From contig CM042558.1 of NCBI GenBank assembly GCA_023630585.1, positions 19,233,300 through 19,297,299 of the forward strand: a DNA stretch of 64,000 nucleotides. Direction: 5' to 3'. Below are positions 1-13,116 of the stretch, piece by piece (positions within the stretch are counted from its first letter, which is position 1; every line of letters begins with the position of its first letter). A program made the translations under genes and the position numbers. This stretch comes from Cranoglanis bouderius (taxonomy: Eukaryota; Chordata; Actinopteri; Siluriformes; Cranoglanididae). Under the pieces are notes generated by a model. It was not told where the DNA came from. It did not search any database and was given only the letters and a program-made list of their open reading frames with translations.

Positions 1-275
1 CAGTTTGCCCAAAGTGAATTCTGATGAATTTACCCTGTAAATTAAAAAATATATATATTGTATGTATTATATATGCATTTTAGTCGCATGGCTGCATACC
101 ACAATCTTTGATTCATACATCCAGTATGTGTGAACTTACAAAACGAGAGGAGTTGTCATTTCTCACAGTCTTGGCATTACCATAAGCCTCCAGCAGGGGG
201 TTGGCTGCAACAATTTGGTCTTCCAGTGAACCCTAGTGATGATGGCAGGTATTTTAGTAAGGAGTTTTATTTCTG

Positions 276-337
<62 letters not shown>

Positions 338-763
338 TACTCTCTCTCTAGTATATATATACTATTTTTTTAGTACAAACTTTGTTACAGATTTTTTTAT
401 GACTTCTACATGATCAAGTCAGTACAAAAAACATTTTAGTTTCCCAGACATTAGTTTTCTAGCACAAAATGAAATGTTACAGAAAAATGTTTGTATGTCA
501 TTAAAGAAAGCAGCATATTACGTAAGAGACACTTTTCAGACAAAAAACACAATGAAGGCTGCTGGGTTTTGCTGCAAAAATAAGAAGCGAGTGCGAAAGT
601 CAAAGTCTCCAGAAGAACTGTGGCTGGTTCTGCAAGATGCTCAATAAAACTTACCAGCTCATTTCCTTATAAAACTGCACTCATTGTACCAGAGACTACT
701 ATTTTTATTTTTATTTTTTTGTCACACCAAATATTGACTTATGTACTACTGTTTACTGCTCTT

Positions 764-798
<35 letters not shown>

Positions 799-3434
799 TA
801 ACCCCAGTTCCATAAAAGTTGGGATGCTGTGTAAAATGTAAATAAAAACAGAATGCAATGATTTGCAAATCTCATAAACCCATGTTATTCACAATAGATC
901 ATAACTGTTTTAACTGAGGAAATGTACCATTTTAAGAAAAAATGGTAATTTTTAATTTGATGGCCACAACACAAAAGTTGGGACGGGGGCAACAAAAGGC
1001 TGGAAAAGTAAGTGCTACTAAAAAGAAACAGGTGGAGGAACATTTTGCAACTAATTAGGTTAACTGGCAACAGGTCAGTAACATGATATAAAAAGAGTAT
1101 AAAGGGTATAAAAAAAAGTATCTTAGAGAGGCAGAGTCTCTCAGAAGTAAAGATGGGCAGAGGTTCACCAATCTGCGAAAAACTGCGTCTACAAATCGTG
1201 GAACAATTTCAGAATAATGCTCCTCAACATAAAATTGTTAAGACTTTGAATATCTCATCATCTACAGTACATAATGTCATCAAAAGATTCAGAGAATCTG
1301 GAGAAATCTGTGAAAGGGTGAAAATCAATATTGCATGCCCGTGATCTTCGGGCCCTCAGGCGGCACCGCATTAAAAACAGGCCTGATTCTGTAATGGAAA
1401 TCACTGCATGGGCTCAGAAACACCTCCAGAACTCATTGTCTGTGAACACAGTTCACCATGCCATCCACAAATGCTGGTTAAAGCTCTATCATGCAAAGAA
1501 GAAACCATATGTGACCATGATCCGGAAATGCCGTCATCTTCTCTGGGCAAAAGCTCATTTAAAATGGACTGAGGCAAAATGGAAAACTATTCTGTGGTCA
1601 GACGAATCGAAATTTGAAATTCTTTTTGGAAACCATGGACTACTCTGGACTAAAGAGGAGAGGGACCATCCGTCTTCAGTTGGTGAGCAGCTAGAATCCT
1701 GTATCAGATACGAGTGGGACAACATTCCTCTCCCAAATCTCCAGCAACTGGTCTCTTCAGTTCCCAGACATATAGGGACTGTTGTTAAAAGAAGAGGGGA
1801 TGCTACACATTGGTAAACATGGCCCTGTCCCAACTTTTTTGAGACGTGTTGCTGCCATCAAATTCAAACTTACCTTGTTTTTTTTCCTTAAAATGGAATT
1901 GGGGTTGTGTACTGTGCAAAAGTTTTAGGCACATGCAAAGAAATGCTGTAGAGCTAAGATGCCGTCAAAATAATGAAATTAAATGTTTCTACATTAAAAA
2001 CAAAAAATATACCATAAAGAGCAGTAAACAGTAGTAAATGAAACAATGTCAATATTTGGTGTGACAAAAAAATAAAAATAGTAGTCTCCGGTGCAAAAGT
2101 TTTATAAGGAAATGAGCTGGTAAGTTTTATTGAACATCTTGCAGAACCAGCCACAGTTCTTCTGGAGACGACTTCTGCTTCTTATTTTTGCAGCAAAACC
2201 CAGCAGCCTTCATTGTGTTTTTTGTCTGTACGTCTCTTACGTGATATGCTGCTTTCTTTAATGACATACAAACATTTTTCTGTAACATTTAATTTTGTGC
2301 TAGAAAACTAATGTTTGGGAATCTAAAATGTTTTTGTAGTGACTTATACTGACTATAGTATATCAACAATAATTATTCACTGACCTGCATTTTGCCAGGA
2401 GTAGGCTCTGCTGCCTTCTTTCCAGTCATGCCAACCATTGCAAAGTACTGAATGACACGTTTTGTGTTCACAGTTTTTCCTGCACCAGATTCTCCACTGG
2501 GGGAAGAACAGATTGTTAATTACTTTTCAATACAACAGCATTAATCTAGGAATGAATTTCAGTCTTTTTTTTTTCAGAATTTTAATTTAAGAGTTTTAAC
2601 TTACGTAATCAGGACTGACTGGTTCTCACGATCTAAAGGAGTAATTAGAATTCATTGTACATGTTGTATAATGCATACAACTATTTATACAGTGACAAAT
2701 AGTTACAGTTAGAAATATGAGCAATTTCATACCAGTGAGCATGAACTGATAGGCGTTATCAGAGATGGAGAAGATGTGAGGTGGGGCTTCAATCCTCTTT
2801 TTGCCTCTGTATCCAGACACAACGACAGCGTCGTACACTGGGAGCCACTTGTAGGGGTTCACAGTGACGCAGAACAACCCTGAGTAGGTCTGAAGGAGAG
2901 TCAAATTAAATTTTCATTAGTTTGTGTCACGGCACACGGGATCTTATATTTCTCTTTTATAATTGCGTAGTTCTCTGTTAAACTTACGTAGATCATCCAT
3001 GCTGCGTAACGCTCTTTGAGATTATACAGCACAGCAGGCTCATTGAGATGGGTCATCATGGCCATGTCCTCAATTTTGTCGAATTTGGGAGGATTCATGG
3101 GATGGACTTCATCTTCCTTAACTGTGACACTCTATAAAACAACAGTGATGAAACACATTATAATGGTTAGTTACGTAGGGAAATTTACTAGGATCCTGAC
3201 ACTACTAGATGTTTCAATTATCTTGTCACTTACTTTGCCGCCCTCAGTTTCGACAGTGGCTTTGCCACCCTCTTTACTTTTCAGTGTACCTTTAACGTAC
3301 ATCTCAGCTGCATCAGTCACATACACTGCACTTTTGGCATCAAAAGGTTTGTTCTGAGCCTCAATCCTTTCCTTGTCCGGCTTCCGGAGGTAGATGGCCG
3401 CCGGGCCGAAGCATTCCATCTCACCATCTCCCAT
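1..3434 (-). CDS. Fast skeletal-type myosin heavy chain, copy A (5' part only; continues past left edge)
   Basis: The start codon is at 3432-3434 in a strong GCCACCATGG context. Coding exons, in transcript order: 3234-3434 (N-terminal SH3-like region, starts [10 protein letters not shown]), 2988-3131, 2733-2889, 2605-2632 (28 nt), 2385-2496 (P-loop GESGAGKT), 140-232 (switch I, NDNSSRF), and an exon ending at 34 that runs off the window. Exon lengths equal those of copy B (201, 144, 157, 28, 112, 93), and the protein differs from B at only a few residues, such as SAVYV versus SAFFV and EVHPM versus EIFPM. Leader exons lie at about 3677-3727 and 3868-3890. Family knowledge: this is the actin-activated ATPase heavy chain of the sarcomeric thick filament. 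The intron between the switch I and P-loop exons is 2.15 kb instead of 78 nt because of a nested transposon. No break is seen in the visible part; the rest of the gene is not visible. Confidence 0.93.
281..355. repeat. (TA)n microsatellite with CT stretch
   Basis: There is a run of alternating TA from about 281 to 335, then TACAGTACTCTCTCTCTAG and a short second TA run. It lies at the left edge of the insertion in the myosin A intron; the paralogous intron of copy B has only TATATATAT at this place. Confidence 0.9.
410..2355. repeat. Palindromic (long inverted repeat) element in myosin A intron
   Basis: About 350 bp at 410-765 recurs in inverted orientation at about 2005-2355. Both arms translate to the same peptide start, MAGSARCSIKLTSSFPYKT, on opposite strands, which is only a marker of the repeat and not a gene. 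The arms enclose a separate Tc1-like relic (about 795-1860) and a CA microsatellite (770-798). A short motif near 1910 (GTGCAAAAGTTTTAGGCAC) resembles the terminal repeat of another Tc1-type family. The whole block interrupts an intron that is only 78 nt in copy B. Confidence 0.7.
795..1860 (+). mobile_element. Tc1-like transposon relic inside the palindromic element
   Basis: Broken transposase reading frames lie at 1153-1344 (paired/HTH part, with NISSSTVHNVIKRFRESG) and 1331-1816 (catalytic part, with WSDESKFEILFGNHG). The second shows only the first catalytic Asp region; the later Asp and Glu blocks are not readable. The ends carry a weak inverted repeat, AAAAGTTGGGA near 817 and TCCCAACTTTTTT near 1828. 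Frameshifts and loss of the C-terminal catalytic blocks make it inactive. Confidence 0.8.
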
Positions 3435-3911
3435 GGTGGCAGGTTACTGTGGAGTCAAATAACTTATTTTACTTTGGATGAAGCCATGTAGTTGTCTGTG
3501 TTATAAATCATGAAGGGATAAATTCATAAAGTTAATGTAGACATCATGAGCTTAATTTAATTATATTAACCCATCCCCCCACCCCCCAATACATTATATG
3601 CCCTTAAAAGAGATTTCCTTGCCTTTTTTTTTAAATTTTTTTTTTTTTATACCCATTATGATGTTTAACACTGTACCTTATTTGGGGTCAACAGGAGAAG
3701 TTGGCAGATGGTAGATTGGCTGGCACACTGGGGGAAAAAAGGAGTAAATATCAATTTAGACATTGCGTGTAAACACTGATGAAATGCAACATTTTACAAA
3801 TTAAACAATATACAAAGATAATTCTCAAGCAAATGAGACATCAGCACTGGACTGGAGACTTTCTCACCTTGGCAGGGTGCTTGAGGTTCCTTCAGTCCTT
3901 GGGGGAGCCTG

Positions 3912-3919
3912 TTATATAG
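3912..3919 (-). promoter_or_regulatory. TATA box of myosin copy A
   Basis: On the minus strand the sequence reads CTATATAA. It sits about 25-30 nt upstream of a predicted first leader exon (3868 to about 3890) that ends at a GTGAG donor. About 130 bp upstream is almost identical to the region upstream of the copy B TATA box, so both copies keep the same core promoter. Confidence 0.75.
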
Positions 3920-5859
3920 CAGCATTACTGTTCACTCAGCAGAAATGTCTAGCTGTATATGGCCATGTAGCATTAGTTGATGCAGTGTATTTTTGCTTTA
4001 TGTAACACTATTATAAACACGCCTCGGTGTCATACAGTTGCAAATGCTGGTATTTCTTAGTCCTTGTGCTTAGTGCTGGTGTTTCTTCCTTCAAAATATA
4101 CAGTTTTCTTCATTATATTAATAACTGACAATTTATTGTTGTTATGCGAAGTAGAGATAACAGTAATGTTCCAGTGCAATGCATGATCAATTTAAATATT
4201 AAAATTAGCATAAATATTTACACTTAAACCTGTCTCTGTTCTTAATTTTTCTTTTTCAGAATATGTTTCTGATCATTTTTTGGATTGCTGTTTGCATTGA
4301 CTATCCTGTAAAACAAATGTATATTATGTTTTCTGTTTGTTTGTTTGTTTGTTTGTTTGTGTTTAAACATTTTTTAAGGTTAAAGAGGTTAAGGAGCCCA
4401 AACATTCTTAAAGTTCTGGCAATGAAGACGCACCAAGTTTGGACGTGTAGAAGCCCTCTGATCCCACTGGTGTTCAATTTCTAGGTCAGTGCCATCATTT
4501 CCAAATATATAAATCAAGTTTCCAAGTAGATAGTATTCCAAAAGCAATAATTAGTTTTCAGCCTAGATTTCACCTATTGCCAATAATATATTTTGTGTGG
4601 GAAAATCATGAATTAATTTTAGTGTGTGTAAGCAAAAAGGAAAGAAAGAAAGCATCAAAATTTTAGAACACATGCTGTTTTCTTTTAACATTCTGTTAAA
4701 AATGTTTATGCAATAATCTACATTTCTCAATATCTCCTGGTTTCATAGAGAATATACATTGGCATATTTTGAGCTTCTCCTAAAATACAGATGATCCGAA
4801 GAGTTGGAAAGCTCTGACCCATATCACCTGAAATTGTGTGGCAGGATTTCAAAGTTGGGGTTCTGTGATTTAAACATTAATGCAAAAAAATGTGAACAAA
4901 TGTTTGTTAACTGAAAAACAAAAAAAAAGCTAGTTACCTTTATCATTAATCCCTGTTTCAACAAGAGTTTTTTATTATTATTATTTTCACAAAACCTCTT
5001 TAGATGCCGAGACGTGACTTGGATACATGGCAAGAATTAAGGGATCTAATATTTAATGCTCTTTAGTGCCAGCAGAGTATCAAATTAAAATGGGGCAAAT
5101 TTTAGTCTAAGATTAATTACCAGTGGCTGACCATAACATTCTTTTCCAAAGAAAGATAATATGCTTTGGCAGTTGCTTACAAGGCAGTAGAATTAATTAG
5201 TTGGATTCATAAAATGAAAGGCTGAAACTGAATATTACAAGCAGAATGTTCTTGTAAGGAATAAATACAAATATAGAAACCAGTTAGTGGTCTGGTGTGG
5301 GCCTCAAGAATTTTATGCATTTCAGATTGCAGTATAAATAAGTTTACTTGCGCTACATAAGAGTTCCCAGTTGCTGTCATCTTTGAAGTAAGTTGCCTTG
5401 CTCATTTCAGTCATATAATAATGTAAAGCTGCTTATTTACTTTAAGAACTATTTTTAAGTTGTACTTAAAATGATTAAGATGGTATAATGGATGCGCTTC
5501 ATGAAATGGTCTAATATAAAAAGCTGATGGCTTGTGTTTGTTGTTTTTATCATAAACTCACTTTACATTAAAAGAACACATTGATCTTAATGTAAGGTTT
5601 AGTCCCAGTACAAGACAGTTTACATATGGTTGGTCGTTGGTCATATCATGTCATTATCCTGCTGTGATTGTTCGATAGGCTGAAGAGGTACAAAAATGTA
5701 ATAACAGGAATGCACTTATATGCCTTTGTATATTACTATAAAGAGAATGTTATCTTAAAGAGACTTGCATTAAAGTAATCAAATGACTTGTAAGCTGTTA
5801 TTTGTGAAGCAACACGTTTAACCAAAAATAAAAAAAGAACTTACTTCTCATTTTGTACT
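3920..5859. other. Spacer upstream of myosin A (paralogous to spacer upstream of B)
   Basis: No gene is recognised. Blocks from here recur upstream of copy B (19208-20640), for example the stretch around 3950-4040 and the block around 5470-5560. It is therefore part of the duplicated unit rather than unique DNA. It contains a (GTTT)n run at 4336-4362 and is otherwise AT-rich. Confidence 0.7.
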
Positions 5860-7158
5860 TACAGTGGATATAAAAACTCTATACACTCCTGTTAAAATGG
5901 CAGGTTTTTGTGAACCAGAAACATTTTAGGGAAAAATAGGAAAAATAAAAAACTTATAATAACCTGGTTACATAGGTGTGCACACCCTTTTATAATCGTG
6001 GATGTGCCTGTGTTCAGAATGAGCCAATCACATTCAATCTCATGTTCAAAAGTAATTTTCATACAGCTGTCATCAATGAAATTATTCTTATTAACCCCAA
6101 ATAAAGACCAGCTGTCTCTGTAGAATTTTCTTTACATTTTCTTGGTTTCATCTGACTGCTGAAGCCATGGTTTGCATATAGCTGGCAAAGCCTTTACAGG
6201 GTCTCACTTGTTGAAAGGAATCGATCAGGAGAGGAGTATAAAATGTTTTCCAAAACATTCAGTGTACCATGGAACATCGTGAAGGCCATCGATAGCAGAC
6301 TGATTACTGTCTGCATGTTCTTTCTCACGAAAAAAAACAAAAAAAAACATCCAAGCTCAACTAAATCACCCCAAACCATGTGGCAAAATGTGTTATGGTC
6401 TGATGAGACCAATTCCAAAAGATATAATAATTCCAAAAGCTACACAAAAAAAGCACCGAAAGAACACCGTCCCCACGGTGAAGCATGGTGGTGGCAGCAT
6501 CATGCTTTATGGCTGCTTTTCTTCAGCCAGAACTGGGGCTTTCATCAAGGTGGAGGGAATCATGAATAGCTACAAATACCAGTCAATTTTAGTGCAAAAC
6601 ATTCAGGTGTCTGCTAGTAATCTGAAGATGGAAAGGAATTTCACCTTTCAGTACGACAATAACCCAAAGCACACATCCAAATCTACACAGGAACGGCTTA
6701 ACCAAAAGAACATCAATGTTTCTGAATGACCTAGCCAGAGCCCAGACCTGAATCCAACTAAAAATCTGTGGGGTGACCTGAAGCGGGCTGTGCACTCAGG
6801 AGATGTCCTCACAATTTGATGGATCTAGAATGGTTTTTGCAAGAACTGGGACTATATTGCCAAGTCAAGATGTGCCATATGTGATAGACTCGTACCCAAA
6901 AAGACTGAATGGTGTAATAACATCAAAAAGTGCTTCAGCAAAGTATTAGTTTAAGGATGTGCACACTTATGCAACTAGTTTATTGTAAGTTTTTTTATTT
7001 TTCATTTTTTCCCTAAAAAAGTTTCTGGTTGTTGTTCACTTAATTTTTATACATTGTCATTTCACATTGAGGATGGAAAAAAATTCTGACATGATTTATC
7101 TTCCTAAACCTAAACCTGACATTTTAACAGGGGTGTGTAGACTGTTTATATCCATTGC
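5860..7158 (+). mobile_element. Tc1-like transposon relic in myosin intergenic spacer
   Basis: The terminal inverted repeats are readable: CAGTGGATATAAAAACTCTA at the left and its near-complement TGTTTATATCCATTG at the right end. Transposase remnants lie at about 6243-6795 in shifting frames, with WSDET (first catalytic Asp), a region matching YDNNPKHTSK (second Asp), and SQSPDLNPTKNLWGDLK, where the usual Glu of NPIENLW is replaced by Lys. It is inactive through frameshifts and loss of a catalytic residue. The matching spacer upstream of copy B lacks it, near 20620. Confidence 0.88.
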
Positions 7159-7840
7159 ACATTTGGGCAAATAGCACTGAGTAAGAACTGGTCCATAAAA
7201 GCGTATGTGTACAAGTGTACTCGTTAGTCTACATACAGCTAGTCACTCAGACTGTATCATAACTAGTTGGTTTTGGTGGTGAGGCATTATCACCATCTGT
7301 GTACGTGTGTACGACTATTCTTTCAGTCAAAAAATATATGTATTTTATAGCATTACGTCCTATATCTGCAAGAGGGCTTCTTTGTGTAGATTTTTTATTT
7401 TTTATCTTTTTTAAATCTTAAACTGAGTGACCACACTTGCTAACTCTTGCAGTTCTCCTGACAGAGAAGGAACTTTTATTGTTCATAGCATCCTTATTCT
7501 GTCCTAGTAAGAATCATTCTAGTTTTTCTGCTGACATATTAATGTGTAAATGCTCCATTTTAAATCACAGAGGTGTTCACTGAAAAATTCGCTGCAGTGA
7601 CACCTGTCCAATTGCAGCGCTGTCTGACATCTTCACATTGCCTGTTTCTGAAGTCTCAGATTTTTCAATTAAATTTCTGAAATATATGAAAATGTTTTCC
7701 AGTTGCGATGGCAATTGTCCGATAATTTTTACTGCGTGCAGGTTAAAGTGTCATTCCCTAACCTGGCTTTTCAGTGTTGCTTCTGTACTGGTGTCTTATT
7801 TTCACAAAAAGGCTCAAAGTCAGTGTTACAGTTGCATGAT
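7159..7840. other. Spacer downstream of myosin B 3' end
   Basis: No gene is seen. The segment 7166-7950 is paralogous to 20635-21520 downstream of copy C, for example around 7225-7300 versus 20665-20740, which supports duplication of the gene together with its spacer. Confidence 0.65.
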
Positions 7841-7845
7841 TTATT
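7840..7845 (-). terminator. Poly(A) signal of myosin copy B
   Basis: AATAAA on the minus strand lies about 75 nt past the stop codon at 7919-7921. The same sequence and spacing occur at the 3' end of pseudogene copy C (21415-21420). Confidence 0.75.
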
Positions 7846-7918
7846 TGATAGAAAATTTAAGACATCACAAGTCAGTCATATTTTATGCTTGCTTGTTGGT
7901 GTCTGGTTGGTCTCCTCT

Positions 7919-10180
7919 TCATTCTTCTTTGCCCTTTGGAAAATATAAATGAGTACAATTAGAGGAACTCGTTTAAGTGGTTAAATAAAAGAGCATGTTA
8001 GCAATTATGAAGATTTTTTTTTTTGCCTCACCTTTCCAGCATCTCTGCTCTTGGCTCTCAGCTTGTTGACCTGGGACTCAGCAATGTCAGCACGTTCCTG
8101 AGCTTCCTCCATCTCGTGCTGTACTTTCCTGTACCTGGACAGGTGAGTGTTGGCCTGCTCCTCCTGTGATTGGCAAGCAGTATCCAATTTAGTGTTTTTT
8201 AAATTAAGTAAAATATCTGCATGTTTGTCATTGTTATGTAGAATGACCAGTGTAGGTTGTAAACTTACAGCTTCCTCAGCCTGCCTCTTGTAGGCCTTCA
8301 CTTTCAGCTGCAGTTTGTCCACCAGATCCTGCAGTCTATTCACGTTCTTCTTATCCTCCTCAGTCTGTAAAGATTGGTGGTTATTTAGATTTTGCTTGTT
8401 TAAATTGTTCTTCAAATATGCAACATACTGCCAAATATATTTTGTACCTGGTAGGTGAGCTCCTTCACTCTCCTCTCATATTTGCGGACTCCTTTAATAG
8501 CTTCAGCGCCACGTCTTTGCTCAGCTTCGACCTCACTCTCCAGTTCACGCACCTAGAGCAGATGTTTCATTTGTATAAAACCTCCTAATAAAATGATTTG
8601 CTAGTTGTACTCCATGTTTAAAGATTGCAGCATACCCTAGATTCCAGTTTCTGGAGCTGTTTCTTTCCACCCTTCATGGCGAGGTTCTCAGCCTCATCCA
8701 GACGGTGCTGCAGATCTTTGACTGTAACTTCAAGGTTCTTCTTCATCCTTTCAAGATGAGCACTGGTGTCCTGCTCTTTCTTCAGCTCCTCTGCCATCAT
8801 GGCAGCCTAGTGTATGACCATGTCAGGAAATTACTTTTCATGTGAACTGTAAATCGCAGTGGTACCATTTGTATTAAGTTAAACACTCACATCTGTGATG
8901 GCCTTCTTCGCCTTCTCTTCAGCATTTCTGGCCTCCTGGATGGTGTCATCCACCTCACTTTGGACCTGCACCAGATCAGCCTCAAGCTTCTTCTTGGTGT
9001 TGATCAGGCTGGTATTCTGTCAAAAGGGGGAATAAGATGACATTTGGTGCTTTTTGTCACAAAATATGACAGAAAAAGCAAAGAGCAACATCAGAGCAGC
9101 TAGTAGATCCTACCTGAGAGTGCAGCAGTCCCACACGCTCACTGGCATCAACCAGCTCCTGTTCAGCCACTTTGCGGCCTCTCTCTGTCTGCTCCAGTGC
9201 AGTCCTCAGTTCCTCAATCTCTGCCAGCATCAGGTTATTCCTGCGCTCCACCATGGCCACCTGCTCCTTCATGTCTTCCTGTCCTCTGACAGCCTCATCA
9301 AGGTGCAGTTGGGCGTCCTGGTGTGAAAGTGGATATCACTTTGACTAGAACTGTCATATTCAACAATTGTAAGCTTGTGTTGTGAATTTAAAAAAAAAAC
9401 TTCAAGCAGACCTTCAGCTGTCCTTGGACATTTCTGAGCTGTTTCTGGGCCTCAGCAGCCTGGCGGTTGGCATGGCTCAGCTGAATCTCCATCTCATTGA
9501 GATCCCCCTCCATCTTCTTCTTGACCCTCAAAGCATCATTCCTGCTCCTAACCTCAGAGTCCAGAGTGGTCTGCATGGACTCAATCACCCTCTGGCTGTT
9601 TCTCTTGATCTGCTCCATCTCCTCATCCTTCTCTGCCAGTTTTCTGTCAATCTCACTCTTAACCTGGTTGAGCTCAAGCTGGACACGAAGAATCTTGGAC
9701 TCTTCATGTTCAAGTGTACCCTTAAGAAATATGTTGAATGGTGAACAATATAATGCAGACCCAGTTTTATTTTATTTCTGCTTGTTGCAGTTATGCGTAG
9801 TTACCTCGGCTTCTTCAAGAGCAGTCTGGATTTCTGATTTCTCAGTTTCCACTGTCTTCTTTGCCTTCTCCAGCTCATGGATGGTCTTTCCAGTCTCGCC
9901 AATCTGTTCAGTCAGGTCAGAGATCTCCTCTGCAGAAGAGAGAGAATTTATTGTTGATTTGTTTTTATTTTAAGGGTACTACTAATTTACATGTGAATTT
10001 CTGTTTAACATACGCTGGAGATTCTTGTTCTCCCTTTTCAGAGTCTCCAGCTGGTCAAGAGCTTCCTCATATGAGTTCTTCATCTTAAAGAGCTCAGTGC
10101 TGAGAGAGCGAGCCTCTTTCTGAGCTCCTTCCAGTTCAGCCTGGCCTTCCTCATACTTCTGCTTCCATTCTGCCAAGACC

Positions 10181-10213
<33 letters not shown>

Positions 10214-13080
10214 TAGTTACATTTATAAAGCGCTTTTCTAGACACTCAAAGCGCTTTACATAGTATAGGGGGAAATCTCCTCAACCACCACCAGTGTGTA
10301 GCATCCACCTGGATGATGCGACGGTAGCCAAAGTGCGCCAGAACCCCCACCACACACCAGCTATAGGTGGAGAGGAAAGGAGAGTGATGTAGCCAATTCA
10401 GAGATGGAGATTATTAGGGGGCCATGATAGACAAGGGCCAATAGGGCAATTTTGCCAGGTCACCGGGGTGATACCCCTACTCTTTACGAGAAATGACATG
10501 GGATTTTTAATGACCACAGAGAGTCAGGACCTCGGTTTAACGTCTCATCCGAAAGACCTAAATATCAATATTAAATAGGATCCTGTAAACTTTATGGTTG
10601 TACCAGTTTAATAACTTGTGTATTTTTGGTCAAGTAACAGATGTTCACCTTGTCAAAGCTCCTCTGCTTCTTGTCAAGATTAGCAGCCACGGAATTGGCT
10701 CTCTCAACGTCAATCATGAGGTCCTCCACTTCACCCTGCAGTCTCTGCTTGGTCTTCTCCAGAGAAGCACACTTGGAGTTCACAGCTTCAATGGACTCCT
10801 CTGCGTCTTGCAGACGCTGAGCAAGCTTTTTCCTATAGGGAGGTGAATCAGCAATATGTTGTATATTTGGCTATGATGTGTATTATTTGTTTAGACACAG
10901 CTGTTTGTCATTGTATTAATTTACTTGGCCTCCTCCAGCTCCTCGGTACGCTGAATGGCATCAGTCTCATATTTGGTTCTCCACTGAGCCACCTCACTGT
11001 TGGCCTTGGACATTGCACGCTGAAGCTCAGCCTTGGCCTCCTGCTCTTCCTCAAACTGCTCTCTGAGCAGATCACAGTCATGACGGGCTGATTGGACAGC
11101 ATGGGCCAGAGCGTTCTTTGCCTAAAGGTAAGTTTTTATTGTCAGTTTGAAAGTTCACTCATTCATACGGATTGTTTTAAGCACACTACCACATGTACGT
11201 TAATGGGCCGGACAGGTTTGTGTAATCAGTTTCATTATTTACCTTCACTTCTTCCTCAGTGACTCTCTTGAGTTCTTCAATCTGCTGAGTGTAAGCTTGT
11301 TTTCCTCTTGTAAGCTGGGACACAAGTGCATCTTTCTCTTCCAGTTGCCGGCCAAGTTCACCTGTCACCCACAACAGTGGCATTAGCTTTGTGTTAGACA
11401 TCAATATTTTGATTATATATTAAGTTGAAATACTCACCATTTTCAGTCTGAAGTCTTGCTTTCTGTGTGTTAATGTCATTCAGTTGGCGGACATTCTCAT
11501 CGTTCTTGGCCTTGAGCTCACTCAGTTGGTCCTCAAGGGTGCGGCACATCTTTTCTAGGTTAGCCTAAAGCATAATAGGAAAAACGTTTCATAGTAATTT
11601 GTTTCAGTACTCTTTATCTAATAAAAGAAATAAGAATCTAATAAGAAATAAAGTCCATTCTGATACCTTTGCTTTGGCAACAGCCTCCATGTTACTGGAG
11701 AGGTCATCTATCTCCATTTTATATTCACTCTTTTCCTTCTCCAGCTTCTGTTTGACACGCTGAAGGTTGTCGATCTGCTCTCCAAGTTCAGCAACACTGT
11801 CGGCTTGTTTCTTGCGTAGTGCAGCAGCTGTGGCTTCATGCTGCAGAGTGGACTCTTCCAGATCACGACGCAGTTTCTGGAACTCGGCCTCGCGCTTCTT
11901 GTTCATCTCGATCTGAGCAGCGGTGGCACCTCCAGCTTCCTCGAGCCTCTCACTGATCTCCTCAAGTTCTCTGGAGAGATCAGCTCTCTGCTTCTCAACT
12001 TTAGCACGAGCTGCACGCTCAGCCTCAATTTCCTCCTCCAGCTCCTCAATGCGAGCCTAAGATAAAAAAAAGTTTGTTTTGTCTGAATGCCTGGCCTTGC
12101 TTGCAGAGCTCACTGTCAAGCTGTTTCAAATCTCATTATTACCTGGAGTTCTTTGATCTTCTTCTGAAGTTGAGCACCCAGTGACTGTTCATCTTCAATC
12201 TTGCTCAGAAGTTGACTTACTTCAAAGTCCTTCCTGTTTTGTTGAAACAGAAAAACGAACATGATGGAAACATTTTATCAAGCGTTTTATATTTGTTGCT
12301 AATATATTTAATTCCTTCCAGAACCACTCACTTCTTGATTTTCTCATCAGACTGTTGCTTGTCGTTCTCCAGGTCCATTATGGACTCTTGGGCCAGTTTC
12401 AGGTCACCCTCAAGCTTCCTCTTGGCTCTCTCAAGGTCCATACGGAGTTTCTTCTCTTGTTCCAGAGAACCCTCAAGCTTTGTGTGAGAATGTTAGATTT
12501 TCACCTGATAATCTATAACACATTTATGAAATATTTAATAAAAAATTATAATACTATAGTCTTACATCGTCAACTTGTTGCTCAAGCTTGGTCTTTGATT
12601 TGGTCAGAGTGTTGACTTTGTCTTCCTCTGCCTGGAGATCATCCAGAGTCTGCTGGTGTGCCTCTTGGAGGGCTTTCTTCTCCTTAGTGAGCTTGGCAAT
12701 GCTCTCATCCTGAGAGGCCATCTCCTCAGTGAGGTTCTTGACCTATGAAAGAGCATTAAAACAATGATAAGTTGTCTATTTAAATTCTTATTATAAAAGT
12801 ACATGCTCACTTTACTTAATAAATTTCAACCTTGTTCTCAGTGGCATGTTTCTCCTTTTCCACTTTGGCCAAAGTGAGCTCCAAATCATCAATGTCCTTC
12901 TTCAGCTCAGAGCACTCATCCTCCAGTTTCCTCTTCTTTGCAGTCAGCTCAGCATTTATTTCCTCTTCATCCTCCAGTCTCTCAGTTGTCTCCTTGAGCT
13001 TGGCCTCAAGCTGGATCTTGCTCTTGATGAGCCCCTCACACCTTTCCTCAGCATCAGCAAGGTTCTCAGTTTCCTGTTAT

Positions 13081-13116
<36 letters not shown>

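Noticed and set aside
9382..9973. Plus-strand open frames opposite the myosin rod (120 and 158 codons)
   Set aside because: They are the antisense of coiled-coil exons, which commonly leave Leu/Ser-rich frames; the sense strand matches myosin exon for exon.
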